Assembly (NCBI GenBank): GCA_021234155.1
Contig: JAJEKV010000021.1
Coordinates: 10,531,523-10,595,522, forward strand
Length of the DNA stretch: 64,000 nucleotides
From: Isoetes taiwanensis
Lineage: Eukaryota; Streptophyta; Lycopodiopsida; Isoetales; Isoetaceae
Direction: 5' to 3'
Part shown: positions 44,536 through 55,349 of the stretch, one piece after another
How the letters are laid out: each line of letters begins with the position of its first letter
Numbering within the stretch: the first letter of the stretch is position 1
Notes under the pieces: model-generated
What the model saw: only the letters and a program-made list of their open reading frames with translations
Databases searched by the model: none
What the model was told of the DNA's origin: nothing
Position numbers and translations under genes: made by a program

Positions 44536-44625
44536 TGCCCTTTCACTTTGCTACAAGATGTGGAAATGTGGAAGCAATGAGTATGTTATGTGATTTACCC
44601 GTATCCACGGCATCGATGTCGGTTC
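44536..44625 (+). pseudogene. Second ankyrin-repeat fragment
   Basis: MPFHFATRCGNVEAMSMLCD matches the helix-turn-helix consensus of an ankyrin repeat (TPLHxAxxxGxxxxxxxLL). No neighbouring repeats are in frame. It is probably from the same captured gene as the repeat at 43.6 kb, separated by rearrangement. Confidence 0.55.
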
Positions 44626-44844
44626 CCTCGGGTTATAAGCATCAATCATGCGCTCCATCAAAATTGGAAGCTCCATCAAAATGGTGTTTTCCAATTCTCG
44701 ACTCACTAGTCGAGAAGAGGAGAATGATTTATATTTTTTTTATTAGTTATTTATTTAATTAAATTAATTAAATTATTGTATAATTAATTAAATTAATTAT
44801 TACTTATATTTTGATAATATGTATTTTTAATCTCAATAGATACG

Positions 44845-45035
44845 TTCCCTTGCCCTTGCCCTTCTTCTCCCTTGCCCCTTCCCCTTGCCCCTTGCCCCCT
44901 TCCCCTTGCCCCTTCCCCTTCCCCTTGCCCCCTTCCCCTTCCCCCTTGCCCCTTCTTCTCCCTTGCCCCCTTCCCTTGCCCCTCTTTCCCCCCCCTTTCT
45001 CACTCCCGTCTTCCCCTTCCCTCCCCTTTCCATCT
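44845..45035. repeat. Polypyrimidine tract (CCCTTGCCCC repeats)
   Basis: About 190 bases consist almost wholly of C and T with sporadic G, in units CCCCTTGCC and CCTTCCCC. The minus strand is rich in GGGG runs 4-8 bases apart, so G-quadruplex or triplex structure is possible. Confidence 0.8.
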
Positions 45036-45202
45036 CACCTCGCTCAACTTTCTCAACTATTTATTTGGAAATTCTGTAAGAAAATATTATGAACCAGTCC
45101 TTGTTATATGATGTGAAATTTTGATGTCAATATGAGTCCCATTTTCAGTCCGAGTCCCAAAATTCAAGATTTGTCCCACTTTAATTAAATACGACTTACA
45201 TA

Positions 45203-45268
45203 CAGGTCAGTACACTACTCATTGATGTAGCAAGTGGTATATATAGATAATGAGGGTGTTCGCATTGA
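45203..45268. repeat. Copy of the 41045-41110 segment
   Basis: GTCAGTACACTACTCATTGA and ATATATAGATAATGAGGRTG match 41045-41110 in direct orientation, about 4.16 kb apart, bracketing the 41.3-45.2 kb element. Confidence 0.7.
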
Positions 45269-45428
45269 GAGACAGTTTTGGCATTTCAAGATACAGACAA
45301 AATATAACAAATGAACAATACCAAAGAAGTTGGGATGTTACTTCAAATTAAGTTCTTGCCTAGATGTAGGCGATTTCTTATTCAACAAGGAAAAACCATG
45401 GCAGTTACAAAAGAAGAGGACTATTCTT

Positions 45429-45579
45429 TCACCAACCAGGCTCATCATGAGCAGGCGGCACGGTCACTCTCTTAACTTCATAAATACCTTGCTCTAGAAT
45501 CCAGACAAGGTGGATGACAACAGAGGCCATTGCAACTCCCTGTAGCCAAGGATCGAGTTCCAAGCCCCTCTGCTGGCAT
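45429..45579 (-). CDS. Candidate 3' exon of a small membrane-type protein, unknown
   Basis: After an acceptor (AATTTATAG) the minus strand is open for about 49 codons: CQQRGLELDPWLQGVAMASV, a hydrophobic VVIHLVWIL segment, EQGIYEVKRVTVPPAHDEPGW, then TGA at 45431-45429. The composition and clean ending DEPGW resemble a real C-terminus with one membrane segment. I cannot name a family, and the upstream exons are not found before the Harbinger element at 45894. It may be an orphan exon. Confidence 0.4.
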
Positions 45580-45893
45580 CTATAAATTTTAGAACAGGTT
45601 TTCTAATTTCAATCGAATTTGAATCCCATTTTTTCATTCCTAATTTCTTCCACGACGTTTTGCTTCGAGGGCCTTACTTTCTGACACATTTGCACTGAGC
45701 GATCTCTCAATCGAGCGAAATTTCTCGAGCGCTACCTTCAATTTGAGGTATCCTACTTCATTTCCGGCGTGTTTACAAAAATTCCGGCTCAATTTGAGCT
45801 TATCTTAGTAATAAGCTGCACCTGAGCTTCTCGAGCTGCAACAGAGCTTAATTCCAGTTTCTAGAGGTTCACCCACTTCGATAGAGCAACTAA

Positions 45894-47286
45894 GGCCCTT
45901 TTTCCACGGCAGTCTTATTTTATGGCTGTCACATAATTATAAGACACCCTTTTGGGTTCCATGTCATACTTAAGACATGTCTTAAAAAAAACAGTTTTCC
46001 ATTACATTATTATAAGACACGTCTTATTGATATAAGACGTGTCTTATATTCACACTTTTCCACTACACAAAAATAAGACATGTCTTATTATTAAAAACAA
46101 TATTATAAGCAACAAAAACATAAACTCTTTATAAAACAAGACAAAAAATGATATCTAGTAACAAGACAAAAAATACAAAATGCCAATATAAAATAGATCA
46201 CACAAAGTTGACATGAATACCATGTACAAAGTTGACCATGTAGAAACAAAAACCAGCAAAAACAACTTTTGTAAAAGCAAACATGTAGATACCATGTGGA
46301 TGGAAACAAAAACAAGCAAAAACAACCTTTGCAAAATCGAACATGTATATACCATATAGAAACCATGTAGATAGAAAGAAAAACAAGCAAAAACAAACAT
46401 AGATACCATGTAAAAAAACAAACATAGATACCATGTACAAAACATATGAAAAACAGAGATATCTAGAAATCGAAATTCCAATTTCTCATTACAGAACCAT
46501 AGTAGAAAAAGCAGAGATTTGAACGCTAGAAAAACGACACACAAATCCGACCTGTTGATCCGACTCTGAAGCTGTTGATCCGACTGTTCCTGACAATCCG
46601 ACCACAATTTTATGATCCCGACTGAATTGTTGGTCCCGACTGTTGATTCCCGACTGCAAATCCGACCACAATTTTATGATCCGACCTGTTGAATAGACTG
46701 TTGATCCAGACCTGTGAAGCCACTGTTAAATCCAGATCTGTGAGAGAAATCGAGATGGGAAAAGATTACAGACCCAAACAAGCAGTAGACAGACCAAAAT
46801 CCGAGCTCCAATGTACAAAATCGACCTGATAATCCAGCAGACAGACCAAAATCCGAGCTGTGAACAGCGGAACAGCGGAATCTGAAGCTTATGAACAGCG
46901 GAATCCTACCAGAAGAGATGCTGAAATCGACCTGGGGCTTGAAGATTTCTGATATTTGTATTTGCCATTGCAGTTGATCGCACTTCCAAAACCAATCGAT
47001 TGCTGTTCCAATTCATTCTAATCGATTGCAGTTCCACTTCCGTCTACTCTTCTTTTTTTAAGACAGCCTTGGATTGCGGAAAAGTAGGCATCTGATTGGT
47101 TAGGATTGCAACCTTATTTTCTGGCGGGGGCTTTCCCCCGGAATAAAATGCTCCTCCAAAACTGTACGGAACCAATTTAAGACGTGTCTTAAAGTGTGCC
47201 GTGGAAAAACTACCTTGACTTATATTCTTACGTGGCCCAATAAGATCAGCAGAAATATAAGACATGGGTGCCATGGAAAAAGGGCC
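45894..47286. mobile_element. PIF/Harbinger-type non-autonomous element (1393 bp)
   Basis: GGCCCTTTTTCCACGGCA at the left end pairs with the reverse complement TGCCATGGAAAAAGGGCC at the right end, one mismatch. TAA lies just outside each end (45891-45893, 47287-47289), the 3-bp duplication usual for PIF/Harbinger. Palindromes TAAGACATGTCTTA and TAAGACGTGTCTTA are repeated near both ends, as expected of transposase subterminal sites. No transposase ORF. The interior has tandem repeats of ACCATGTAGATAGAAAC type (46200-46440) and a CCGAC cluster (46545-46725). Confidence 0.88.
46545..46725. repeat. Cluster of CCGAC-containing repeats
   Basis: TGTTGATCCGACTG-like units recur, giving about nine CCGAC cores in 180 bp. 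CCGAC is the core of the DRE/CRT element bound by DREB factors. Whether it is active is unknown. It may be incidental to the repeat unit. Confidence 0.6.
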
Positions 47287-47759
47287 TAAAGGTTAGTATG
47301 TTCGAGTTTTTAATAGATTAGAAACTCTGTGACTCTGTTTTTAATAGGTTTTGCAACTATTTGCAATGGGAATGCCCGTGGTATGAGGGCCTTCATTTTG
47401 CTTGCATGGCTTAGAAACTCGGTTTTGCTCTAATGGGGATGTACCCTAAGTGCGTTGGCAAGGGGCTAGTGGAAGCTGGTAACACCGTTTATTGCTCACG
47501 CCAGAGGTTCTTGCCACGTGTGCGGCCCTAAAGTTGAAGTTTTAAAATGTTGAGGATGCATTTTTTGAAGCATGTCTCTTGCCATGTCCACTTTTTGCAC
47601 AAAACCAAATTTTCTTCCTTTTGATTTGAGTATGGGGTGAATTCTTGTTGTGGGTCCGTCAATTTGCATGCCTGGGGTCGGCCATTCTTAGGCTGTTTCC
47701 GGTGCTGGATTTACTAGGAATATATAACGATTATTGAGAATCCACCCAACACAGGGCAC

Positions 47760-49207
47760 ATGCAGAGTATAGGAGGTCACATGCAACCTCATCTGTCTAA
47801 TAAATATTTAGGTTCCTCTGAAGAGCCCCGGGATGGGGGATGTACCAGTCTCTTAAAGAGACTTTTCAAGGAGAGATGCTTGAAACGTCTGCAGCATCGT
47901 CAGACCAATGGGGAATATAAGGATGTTTTGGACGAGCATTACAGAAAGCTATATGATTCTTCTTGTCTAAGCCATGTTTTGGAAGATCCTGAGGTATCTC
48001 AGAACCATGCTGCTACACTTATTCTTAATTATGGTGTTACACAGGAAAACACAGAACATATGTTTTCTAAAGAGGAAGCTAGTCTTATTCCTGCATGTCC
48101 TGGAGATGGCAATTTTTCTGTCCATGTTCCTGAATATAGGTTTGATGGGATCTTTCCTGGCTTTGGTCCTTTGGAAGTGTTTAATCCTATGCCTGGAATT
48201 GGTCATCAACCATCAAAGTCTTCTGTAGTGGTGCCTTTTGCCAATAAGAGAAAGAAAGGGCATACATTGTCCAAAGCTGAGGAGCTGTTAAAATTACACA
48301 ATAGCAAGTCGAAGCGTCTTGGGACTTCTCAGAATGAGACAGACAGGCCTCTTAAACACCTAAAGATCAGTGATAGAGTAGAAAATGCTAGCAATTCTAT
48401 GCATGAAGGGGAGCTGGATAATGCTCATAATATTAGGTTAGAAGCAGCCAAGGGGGGGAACAGGTGGGAAGCACATAATTTCAGCGCGGAGGAGGTGAGC
48501 TATACTTGGGATGAAATATTGGGGACAGATAAAGGGCAAAGTGACTTGGCCAATGTCGAATGCAAGGAAATATTACCTGAAACAATAGAAAGAGAAAGAG
48601 AGAAGCCTCACAACATACAGCAAAGCATAGGTCTCAACTTCCAGAAACTATTACTGGAGCTAGAGGTTGATGCAGAAGAATCTGACCCTGAAACTTTTGA
48701 TGTGGATGACCTGGATGAGGATGATGATGTTGCAAAGGAGCGAGAAGAGATGATTATAAATAGAGAAACGAGAGCATATAGTTTTTTCACACGGTGTTTT
48801 GTGGATAACAATGAACTTCGCAAGCTTTATGAGGAACAATGCAATTGTGGTTCCTTCTTTTGTCTTGTTTGTGTTGCTTCTGGAACTGGGTGAGTACATT
48901 ATGATTTTGCATAAGAGTGAATTGCTTTTCTGTTTAGTGTTTTTTTGTATTTGAAGAATTGTACAATATAAAGACAATAAGGCTGTTGTAGGTCGAGCAA
49001 GGTGTTCCCAGATCTCACCAGCCTTGTACAGCATTCAAAATCGATTTTAAAGACAAAAAGACGGGCTGAGCATCGTGGTTATAGCCGTGCTATCACCAAT
49101 TTGTTAGGTTGGGGCTGTGGAAAGCCATTAGGTGCTTCTAAGAATGTTGCTGCAACCTCTAGAGTTTGCATACCAATTGCAGAGGAGGTACCTGCCGAGG
49201 AAACAAG
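47760..49207 (+). CDS. Uncharacterised plant protein with Cys-rich zf-XS-like motif (5' and middle exons)
   Basis: Exon 1, 47760-48889, encodes MQSIGGHMQPHLSNK, a basic LLKRLFKERCLKRLQHRQ helix, the NLS-like NKRKKGH, a long acidic run ending in DVDDLDEDDD, then YSFFTRCF and CNCGSFFCLVCVASGTG. Donor GTGAGT and acceptor TTGTAG (intron 48890-48991) join in phase to SSKVFPDLTSLVQHSKSI...AEHRGYSRAITNLLGWG in exon 2, 48992-49207, ending at GTAAGA. The Cys cluster followed by LxxLVQHS and HRGYSRAI recalls the zf-XS plus helix layout of SGS3-like RNA-silencing proteins; this is likeness only. No stops or shifts are seen, so it looks alive. The start ATG is the first in frame and could be preceded by another exon. 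Confidence 0.75.
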
Positions 49208-50299
49208 GTAAGACTTTCTTTGTCGTATTATGGAATTTTGCAATGAAGGATTAATTTCATAAGATGCTAAATTTAACAAGCACAATCTAGTATTCATCTA
49301 AAGCAACAATCCAGTTCAGGCGCAGAACTTTCCTACTTTTTAATAAAAAAAGTAAAACTGGTATGTGTGCTGCACGAGAAATGGCAGAATCTGAAAGAAT
49401 ATTCTGATGATTACCGCGAATTTGCGCAAACATTCGAGTAGCAGCCCATCAAATCTACAACAAGCAGAATTGATCTGTTCCAATATCATGTAAGATTTTG
49501 CCAATCTACGGACTTGTCTGATGTTGGAACAGCTCAATTTTACTTCATGCAGATTTGATGGGCTTCCTTTACAACGTTTGCGAAAATTCCTCTTTAAAAG
49601 CGAATTTTATTGAACATTTCAAGCATTTTAAAGTTGCTAAGATTGCGGACTGTTAAATTGACATGTCAAATAGTCTTTGGACACTTTGAGTCCAAAAGTT
49701 TTGTCACCATAACGATGTGGCTGCAGAGAGAAAGTATTAAGTATACGAGGATGAGCACATAGCTACAAGCGCCGGGATTTTAGGATTTCAAAGTTTTGCA
49801 TGTCACGTACAGGACTCTGTCAAGTATCTCGTCCAAGTTCATTGTTTCTTGAAACAGAGCTTTGTTCCGTTTCCAGTTTAAAATCCCATTCACTTGTGAC
49901 TTATTGCAAGCTTGCCATTCCACCTTATGCCTTGATTGTCCTATTCTATATAGGCATTGATGTCAGCTAACATGCTCTTTAATGAGCAGAAAATTCTGAC
50001 TGTTGTGGAGAGCTGAGAAGCTGGAAAGATGATTATTGAATAAATAGTGACTTTGCATCATCCAACTATGGCAAGTATATGGGCAGGATAATCCAGAATA
50101 GCCCCAAGTTCCTGCTAACGCTTTTGTTCCCTAACTACTTTGTGCTTTGTAGACTTTTAACATTGCACAGAGAAACATGTTACATTTGTCTCTTACATCT
50201 TATCAATGCAAACAGCTAAAACTGTGGAGCAATCACACATATGTATGTTGTTTAGGAGCTGATGACCACCTAGACAATCAAGGCGTTCTTATTTTGTGC

Positions 50300-50481
50300 G
50301 TCAAATTTTGTGCGTAAAAGAGCAAATGAGGAAGCAAGGAACACAAAGAGCAAATGAGGAAGCAAGGAAGCATCGTTTTGTACGAGAGAAGGAAAGACAA
50401 ACTGGGCTTGATAGACATGAATGGGCAAAACAAGATAATATAGCAGCAAATGACATTCCATATGCAATGTGTCATAGTTGA
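50300..50481 (+). CDS. Candidate last exon of the 47.8-kb gene
   Basis: An open, highly charged stretch, RANEEARKHRFVREKERQTG then LDRHEWAKQDNIAANDIPYA, ends with TAG at 50479-50481. A 26-bp tandem duplication (AGAGCAAATGAGGAAGCAAG) lies at its start and may hide the acceptor. It is the only coding-like segment for 1.2 kb after the previous donor. The intervening 49208-50270 holds no ORF that I trust. Linkage to the upstream exons is inference. Confidence 0.4.
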
Positions 50482-50814
50482 AAGGGAAGCCATTGGACAG
50501 CTGGAGGATGGCGCATTCCCGTGGTAGATTTTCCTGGCTGGGAAAGTAGTCTTACTTGGTTATTGTATCCTTCTCAGTCTCCAAGTATGACATTTTGATG
50601 TAGGTTGTTAGAGAGGATGGTTAAAGGCAATTTAATTTTGATGTGTGCAAGTTGGTCATTCCTCAGCCAAAGAATGCCCAACAGATACAAATGTCTAAAG
50701 GTAATGGTTGTGCGGAGTATCTTGTAGTAGAGAGAAAGAGGATATCAGGTCGGAAAGGAAAGAAATATCAGTGCTGAAAATGCAGGCTTGCTGCAAAAGG
50801 GAAATGTCATTATT

Positions 50815-50975
50815 ATATGAGCGTTTACATTTGCTGAATGGGTGTATGCATGTATTGTTTTATTTGAAATACACTTGAGTATCCTGCAAAATAGAAACGT
50901 CAATTATTATAGCATCTACACTTGTTGAATGGGTGTACGCATGTATTCTATGAAATTTTTTATTGAAATACACTA
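50815..50975. repeat. Diverged tandem duplication, about 97-bp spacing
   Basis: TTGYTGAATGGGTGTAYGCA then TGTATTNT and TTGAAATACACT occurs twice. Apart from this I see nothing to annotate in 50482-51687. Confidence 0.6.
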
Positions 50976-51687
50976 GTACTTTCATATTCGTTGGATCTTT
51001 AACATAAAATACATGGAATTTGCTTCTGGATTTGTGTCTCCTAAATTAGACCACCAATAGGAATCTTTAGCCCAAATATCTTGCATGTTTTTACATGCAA
51101 AATCTCGCTTAATCCTTGCCATTAATGTAGGGAATATTTGTTTGCATATTCCCTCCTTTGATGAACCCCAAGTCTGCGTATGATTTACCAGAATAAGCTT
51201 GCACAAAAAAGAATGTTGTCAGTAGCAAGCCCGGGGAAAAAAGGCTTATGCATGGCACATAGAAATCAATAGACAAATTATTTTGCAAAATATTTTTGGC
51301 ATGAAGCATTCTAAATTAGGCGGCCTCGAAAAAACTTTCGAATTGTGAAGAAGCACTATAAACAAGAAGAGCCTATAAAACCAAGTGCTATATAGTTTTC
51401 CCAATTTGTTTTGTAGAGCTTAATTGGCTTAAGGGGGGATGTTCAAATTTTGGGTGGGCTAGTTAAAGAATTTTTTGGTCTGTTTCAAAGGTCCGAAAAT
51501 GGGAAAGCATGTGAAGGCGGCCGGGCAACGGATATGAGAGCACCTGCTGGGCGTGGGCATGCCGGATTCGGCGGATGGAAGCGGGCCTGAATTTCTGTCA
51601 TATGGATTTCGGCATGGAGCGAGCAGGTAAGCAGTGAAATCCTTTGTTGATTGCTATGCATGAACTTGTTGTTAGTGTTCGAGCATA

Positions 51688-53016
51688 ATGCATCTGAGAA
51701 GAGAGGCTAGGCTGAAGGTTAGAGTTTATAAATTGGTGGAGCAGAGAATCCTCTTGCTAAGCAGGGCCTGTGGCTCTTGCAAGGACAAGGAAGGCTGCCG
51801 AATTTTCCATTCATTGGATTGGCAGGGGCGTCCTCCAGAGTGTAGCAGGGCTGGTGAAATGAGAGACATGAGGTGCAGAGAGATGTCAGATGTGACACGG
51901 GCAGCACCTGCAGAGGCCAGGATAGATGGTGCAATGGATGGTTTGGGGATCGGAGATGGGGAAAACCACATTGCAGTTGGGGGCTGCGATGGCAAAGAGC
52001 AATCAAGAGTTGTGCAGGCTGATGTGTTTGAAGATAGGATTTGAGCTATAGTTCCTGATGTGTGTATGCCTGCAGCGAGAGTGGGAAGTGCGAAGAGAGG
52101 TAGGGGCAAGGGGAGAGGGCGAGGAGGCTCCTGCATGAGGGCTACTGGTAGAAGAGCGGATGTGAATTTGTCGTCTTCTGTAGTGAGAGTGGAGGATGGG
52201 GCTATGGATGAGGAGGCCCCTTGTCCACAGATGCAGACAAACAGGGGTGGAGCAAGGAATCGAGGAAGGGGTAGAGGAAGGAGGGCTGTGACTTTCATGG
52301 AGGAGCACCTGGGAACAGATATTGGTGGTGGCAGAGGCGAGGAAGCTATAGACTTGCCATGCTTCTTGGATGCGTCTGTCACGATAATATTCGGTGGATG
52401 TGATGTTCCCCTCGCGCTGTATGACAGAATGATAGTTTTTTTGAAGGAAAATTGCAAGTTGGGAGTGGTGGCAGAGAGGGAGTCATCCCTTGAACATCTC
52501 CATATACAGACGGTCATGCGATGTGATGCAAAAACCCCTGCCAATTTGAATGTAAGGATAAAGAATTTCTTAGGTTGGAATATCTGTAAGCCCGCTGGGG
52601 CTATAATCCTCTGCAAAGCTCTCCGTGGTAGTAAATTGCACTGCTTTGAGGGGATCGTGGGATACTGCCTCAAAGATATTGGGAAGTTACATTTTAGAGC
52701 GTATATCCATAATGTGACTTCAGAGCAAATCAGTACAGGCAAAGAGTTGTATGCATTGTATGGCGCTGGAGAGATAAAACACCTGATGGTGCTTGACAAT
52801 TGAAATATCATGGCAAAGGCATTGCATTTTGTGCCTTATCATGGCGGCAAATTCTGGGGCGTGTCTCTCCTCCATACCATCAGATGCATGTTACAGACCG
52901 GAAACTTCAGGTTGGCCAGTTCATGGGTTTTGCCCAATAATTCTGCATATGTGTCGCTGGAGCTAAGCCTCACTCTACTGGCATCATACATCACCAACAT
53001 AATCATACCATCATAA
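51688..53016 (+). pseudogene. HUH-endonuclease (Rep/Replitron-like) transposase ORF with in-frame stops
   Basis: One frame spans 51688-53016, interrupted only by TGA at 52042-52044 and 52801-52803. The middle part has Arg/Gly-rich RGRGKGRGRGG and NRGRGRGRR blocks, then LPCFLDASVTIIFGG, EHLHIQ (the His-hydrophobic-His metal site, 52492-52509), LNVRIKNFLGWNICKPAG, and GYCLKD (52660-52677), a YxxK nicking-tyrosine motif. This is the arrangement of single-Tyr HUH replication initiators. A conserved tail, FWGVSLLHTIRCMLQTGNF, follows the second stop. Replitrons are the eukaryotic transposons known to encode such proteins; viral Reps and plasmid Reps share the fold. Element ends were not found. The role would be nicking and rolling-circle-like transposition. 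Confidence 0.7.
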
Positions 53017-53590
53017 TCTCTTGCACCAATTCATATCATAAACTTAACTTCATTTGAGATTAGAGAAATTGAGATCACACATGAGAGAATCACATAATCT
53101 TTTTTTAATTGAAGGCTGTATTTATATTAGTAGATTATACATAGAAATACATATGTATATATGAGTACAAAAAGGTCAACTTTTTTGTCCTGGGAAGTGA
53201 TTAACCCTTTGATCAAACATTTGGAATTTGAGAAAAAAAAACTCGAGTTATACTTTGAGAGAATCACATAATCATACTCAAAATTTCATACTTCAACTTA
53301 ATATTATTCAACTGATGAAAAAAGATACTCACAACTTCAAGAACTTTGCCCAGATGTCATCTTCCAAAATTGGGCCTCCCTTCTACATGAATTTTGACTA
53401 TCTTATACAAAACTGCACTTGATCCTAGCCACCAGATCTGGGCAAATCTCAACCTTAGATCCAAATTCTAAGTTCCATAAGTTCACTAGATCTTGCCAAC
53501 TCAACATCAAACTAGCCATCTAAACTCCTTGCAACTACCATGCTCTTCCAGATTCATGACACATCATCAGAATGTCAACCATTGAAAATA
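52966..53590 (+). repeat. Long direct repeat, copy A
   Basis: From GCTAAGCCTCACTCT through CATATCATAAACTTAACTTC, CACCAGATCTGGG and AGAATGTCAACCATTG it matches 55350-55790 at high identity, except for a 156-bp insertion (53100-53255). It could be an LTR of an old element or a segmental duplication. I see no TG/CA ends. Spacer 53591-55349 holds no supportable gene. Confidence 0.8.
53100..53255 (-). mobile_element. Retroposed insertion (SINE-like) with 18-bp target duplication
   Basis: TGAGAGAATCACATAATC flanks the 156-bp insert on both sides (53082-53099, 53256-53273), while copy B has the site once. The insert starts with T7 on the plus strand, so a poly(A)-type tail lies on the minus strand. 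A long duplication plus a tail is the signature of target-primed reverse transcription. I see no tRNA-like promoter, so it may be truncated. Confidence 0.75.
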
Positions 53591-55349
53591 TTTCTTAAGG
53601 ACTTTAATACTCCTTCAAGTCCATAGTTTCCACTTCAGTACATCATAAATTCTTCCTCCACAATATTTGTACATTTTTTACATTTTCTCCACATTATACC
53701 TATATTGTTCTCCATTTATGCGCACATTTCACCAATTTAAGCACATCATGCAAAAATAGTCAAGATAAAACACACAACATTATTCCCCCCCAAGACTATT
53801 CATGTCTCGATGAATTCTTCAAAAATCTTTTCTTTGATCTTCGTGTCCACAACTTGCTCCTCAAAATAGCATCACAACTTAACAAAAATCCAATGTCAAA
53901 ATGTCTTCAAGTCTTCAAAAGCATCTATAGAAGTCTTCCAAGGGAAAAAAATACTAAAAACTTCTAACATCATTTTCTCTTCCTCAACCATAGAGTGGCA
54001 AGTCCCATCCAGGTCAGTGGCACCCTCGCTCTACTGCCTGGTATGGCGCTCTATCCCTTTCATATCACTTATACTTTTTCATCACTTTTTATATAGGTCA
54101 TGGGATGCTGCTGCCTTTCTAGGTCAGCACATCCATCATGCCATCCATAATCACTTAAATAAAAAATAAAACTTATACAACTTCCTTTGATAGCTTGAAT
54201 TCTTGGAAAAACTTGGAAATTAAATCCAATCAAATTGTAAAAGCATACGCACTAACCATATAATCTTGATCTTCATAATACGGTGTTTGACTTGAATAAG
54301 CTTGTTGGAGAATAAATAGTCTTATTGGAAAATAAAGTCTCAAGTGAAAATAACATGATCATATAGATATATCTTCAACCTCATTTAGTCTTCAAAAATT
54401 TAGTCTTCAAAAACTAGTTTCCCATAGCCAAACATCTTCGAAAAATAAAGCACTTCACATCGACTTGAACTCGAAAGCAATAGTTGAAAACTAGCATCTT
54501 ATCCAACGAGCCATTACCAAGATGTTGAAATTTATCTTTCAAAATTTCTTTACTTCCTTTGAATAGCCCCCTTTTTTTTTTAATTTTCTTCCTCTTCTTC
54601 GTGCGTGCGGGCAGAAATTTTTTTTCCCTTTTTCTTGCAGGTCTGGGCAATGGAGGGCAGAACAGAGCATTCATTTCACATGCGTACTGTAGATTTCTGT
54701 GCCCCCTTCGCCATTTGAGCTTTCTGATGCACCCAAGCTCTCTTCTTTATCTGTTTGTGCTTCAATCATTTCCTTTGCCGCTCTTCTCTTAGCAACATCG
54801 GATTCAATCCTTAACTTATTCAATAGATATAGAGGAGTGGCAGATATTAAAGCAATTGAGAAAACAAGAAGCAAATGGCAAGAGCAATTTAGAAAGCAGT
54901 TAAAATGTGGAAGCAAGAATTTGGCAGGATTTGTCAAATACTCTGTAGTTCTTCTAGCAAACAATTCAATCTTTGCTAGCCAGGCAAAGGAAGAATAGAA
55001 GCCATTCATTTAAAATTCCTCAAATCTTCAAAATTATAAAGTAGATTCATACCTCTGCAATAGGCTCCAGATTCGACAGATCTTTTCAATTATTACCATC
55101 TTGTTTCTCTTTGACAAAGACTTTAGATATACACCATGTCTTGAACATATTTTGCACAAATGATACTCCAAAGATACACATTGCGTCATAACTTAGTATC
55201 ACCACCATCTTAAACTAAAAATAGGAAATATCATGCCAGCATAGTGTTGCTTTCTCGGAATGCCCCCCAAAACATGTTAGCTTGATCAATGCAACCAGGG
55301 CAAACTCAAGACCAAAGAACCAAAGCAAATCTCAAAGTATATGAGACAT

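Larger units (their letters stand above)
41313..45198. mobile_element. TIR-bounded 3.9-kb element with captured gene fragments (Pack-type)
   Basis: A 26-bp sequence starting TAAGTCGTATTTAATTAAAG at 41313-41338 is repeated as a perfect reverse complement at 45173-45198. The outermost TA at each end may be a Tc1/mariner-type duplication. The interior carries a glycine-rich-protein fragment, two ankyrin fragments, palindromic TCTCGACT motifs and a pyrimidine tract, but no transposase. I infer gene-fragment capture by a TIR transposon. The alternative is two unrelated MITEs flanking the region. Confidence 0.55.

Noticed and set aside
44833-45092. Pro/Leu-rich and Gly/Lys/Arg-rich frames
   Set aside because: They are translations of the polypyrimidine tract on either strand, with no initiation context or homology.
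51726-52811. A long minus-strand open frame (361 codons) opposite the HUH ORF
   Set aside because: It is antisense to the HxH/YxxK-bearing frame, is low-complexity Ser/Pro/Leu-rich and matches no family. The plus strand has the conserved motifs.
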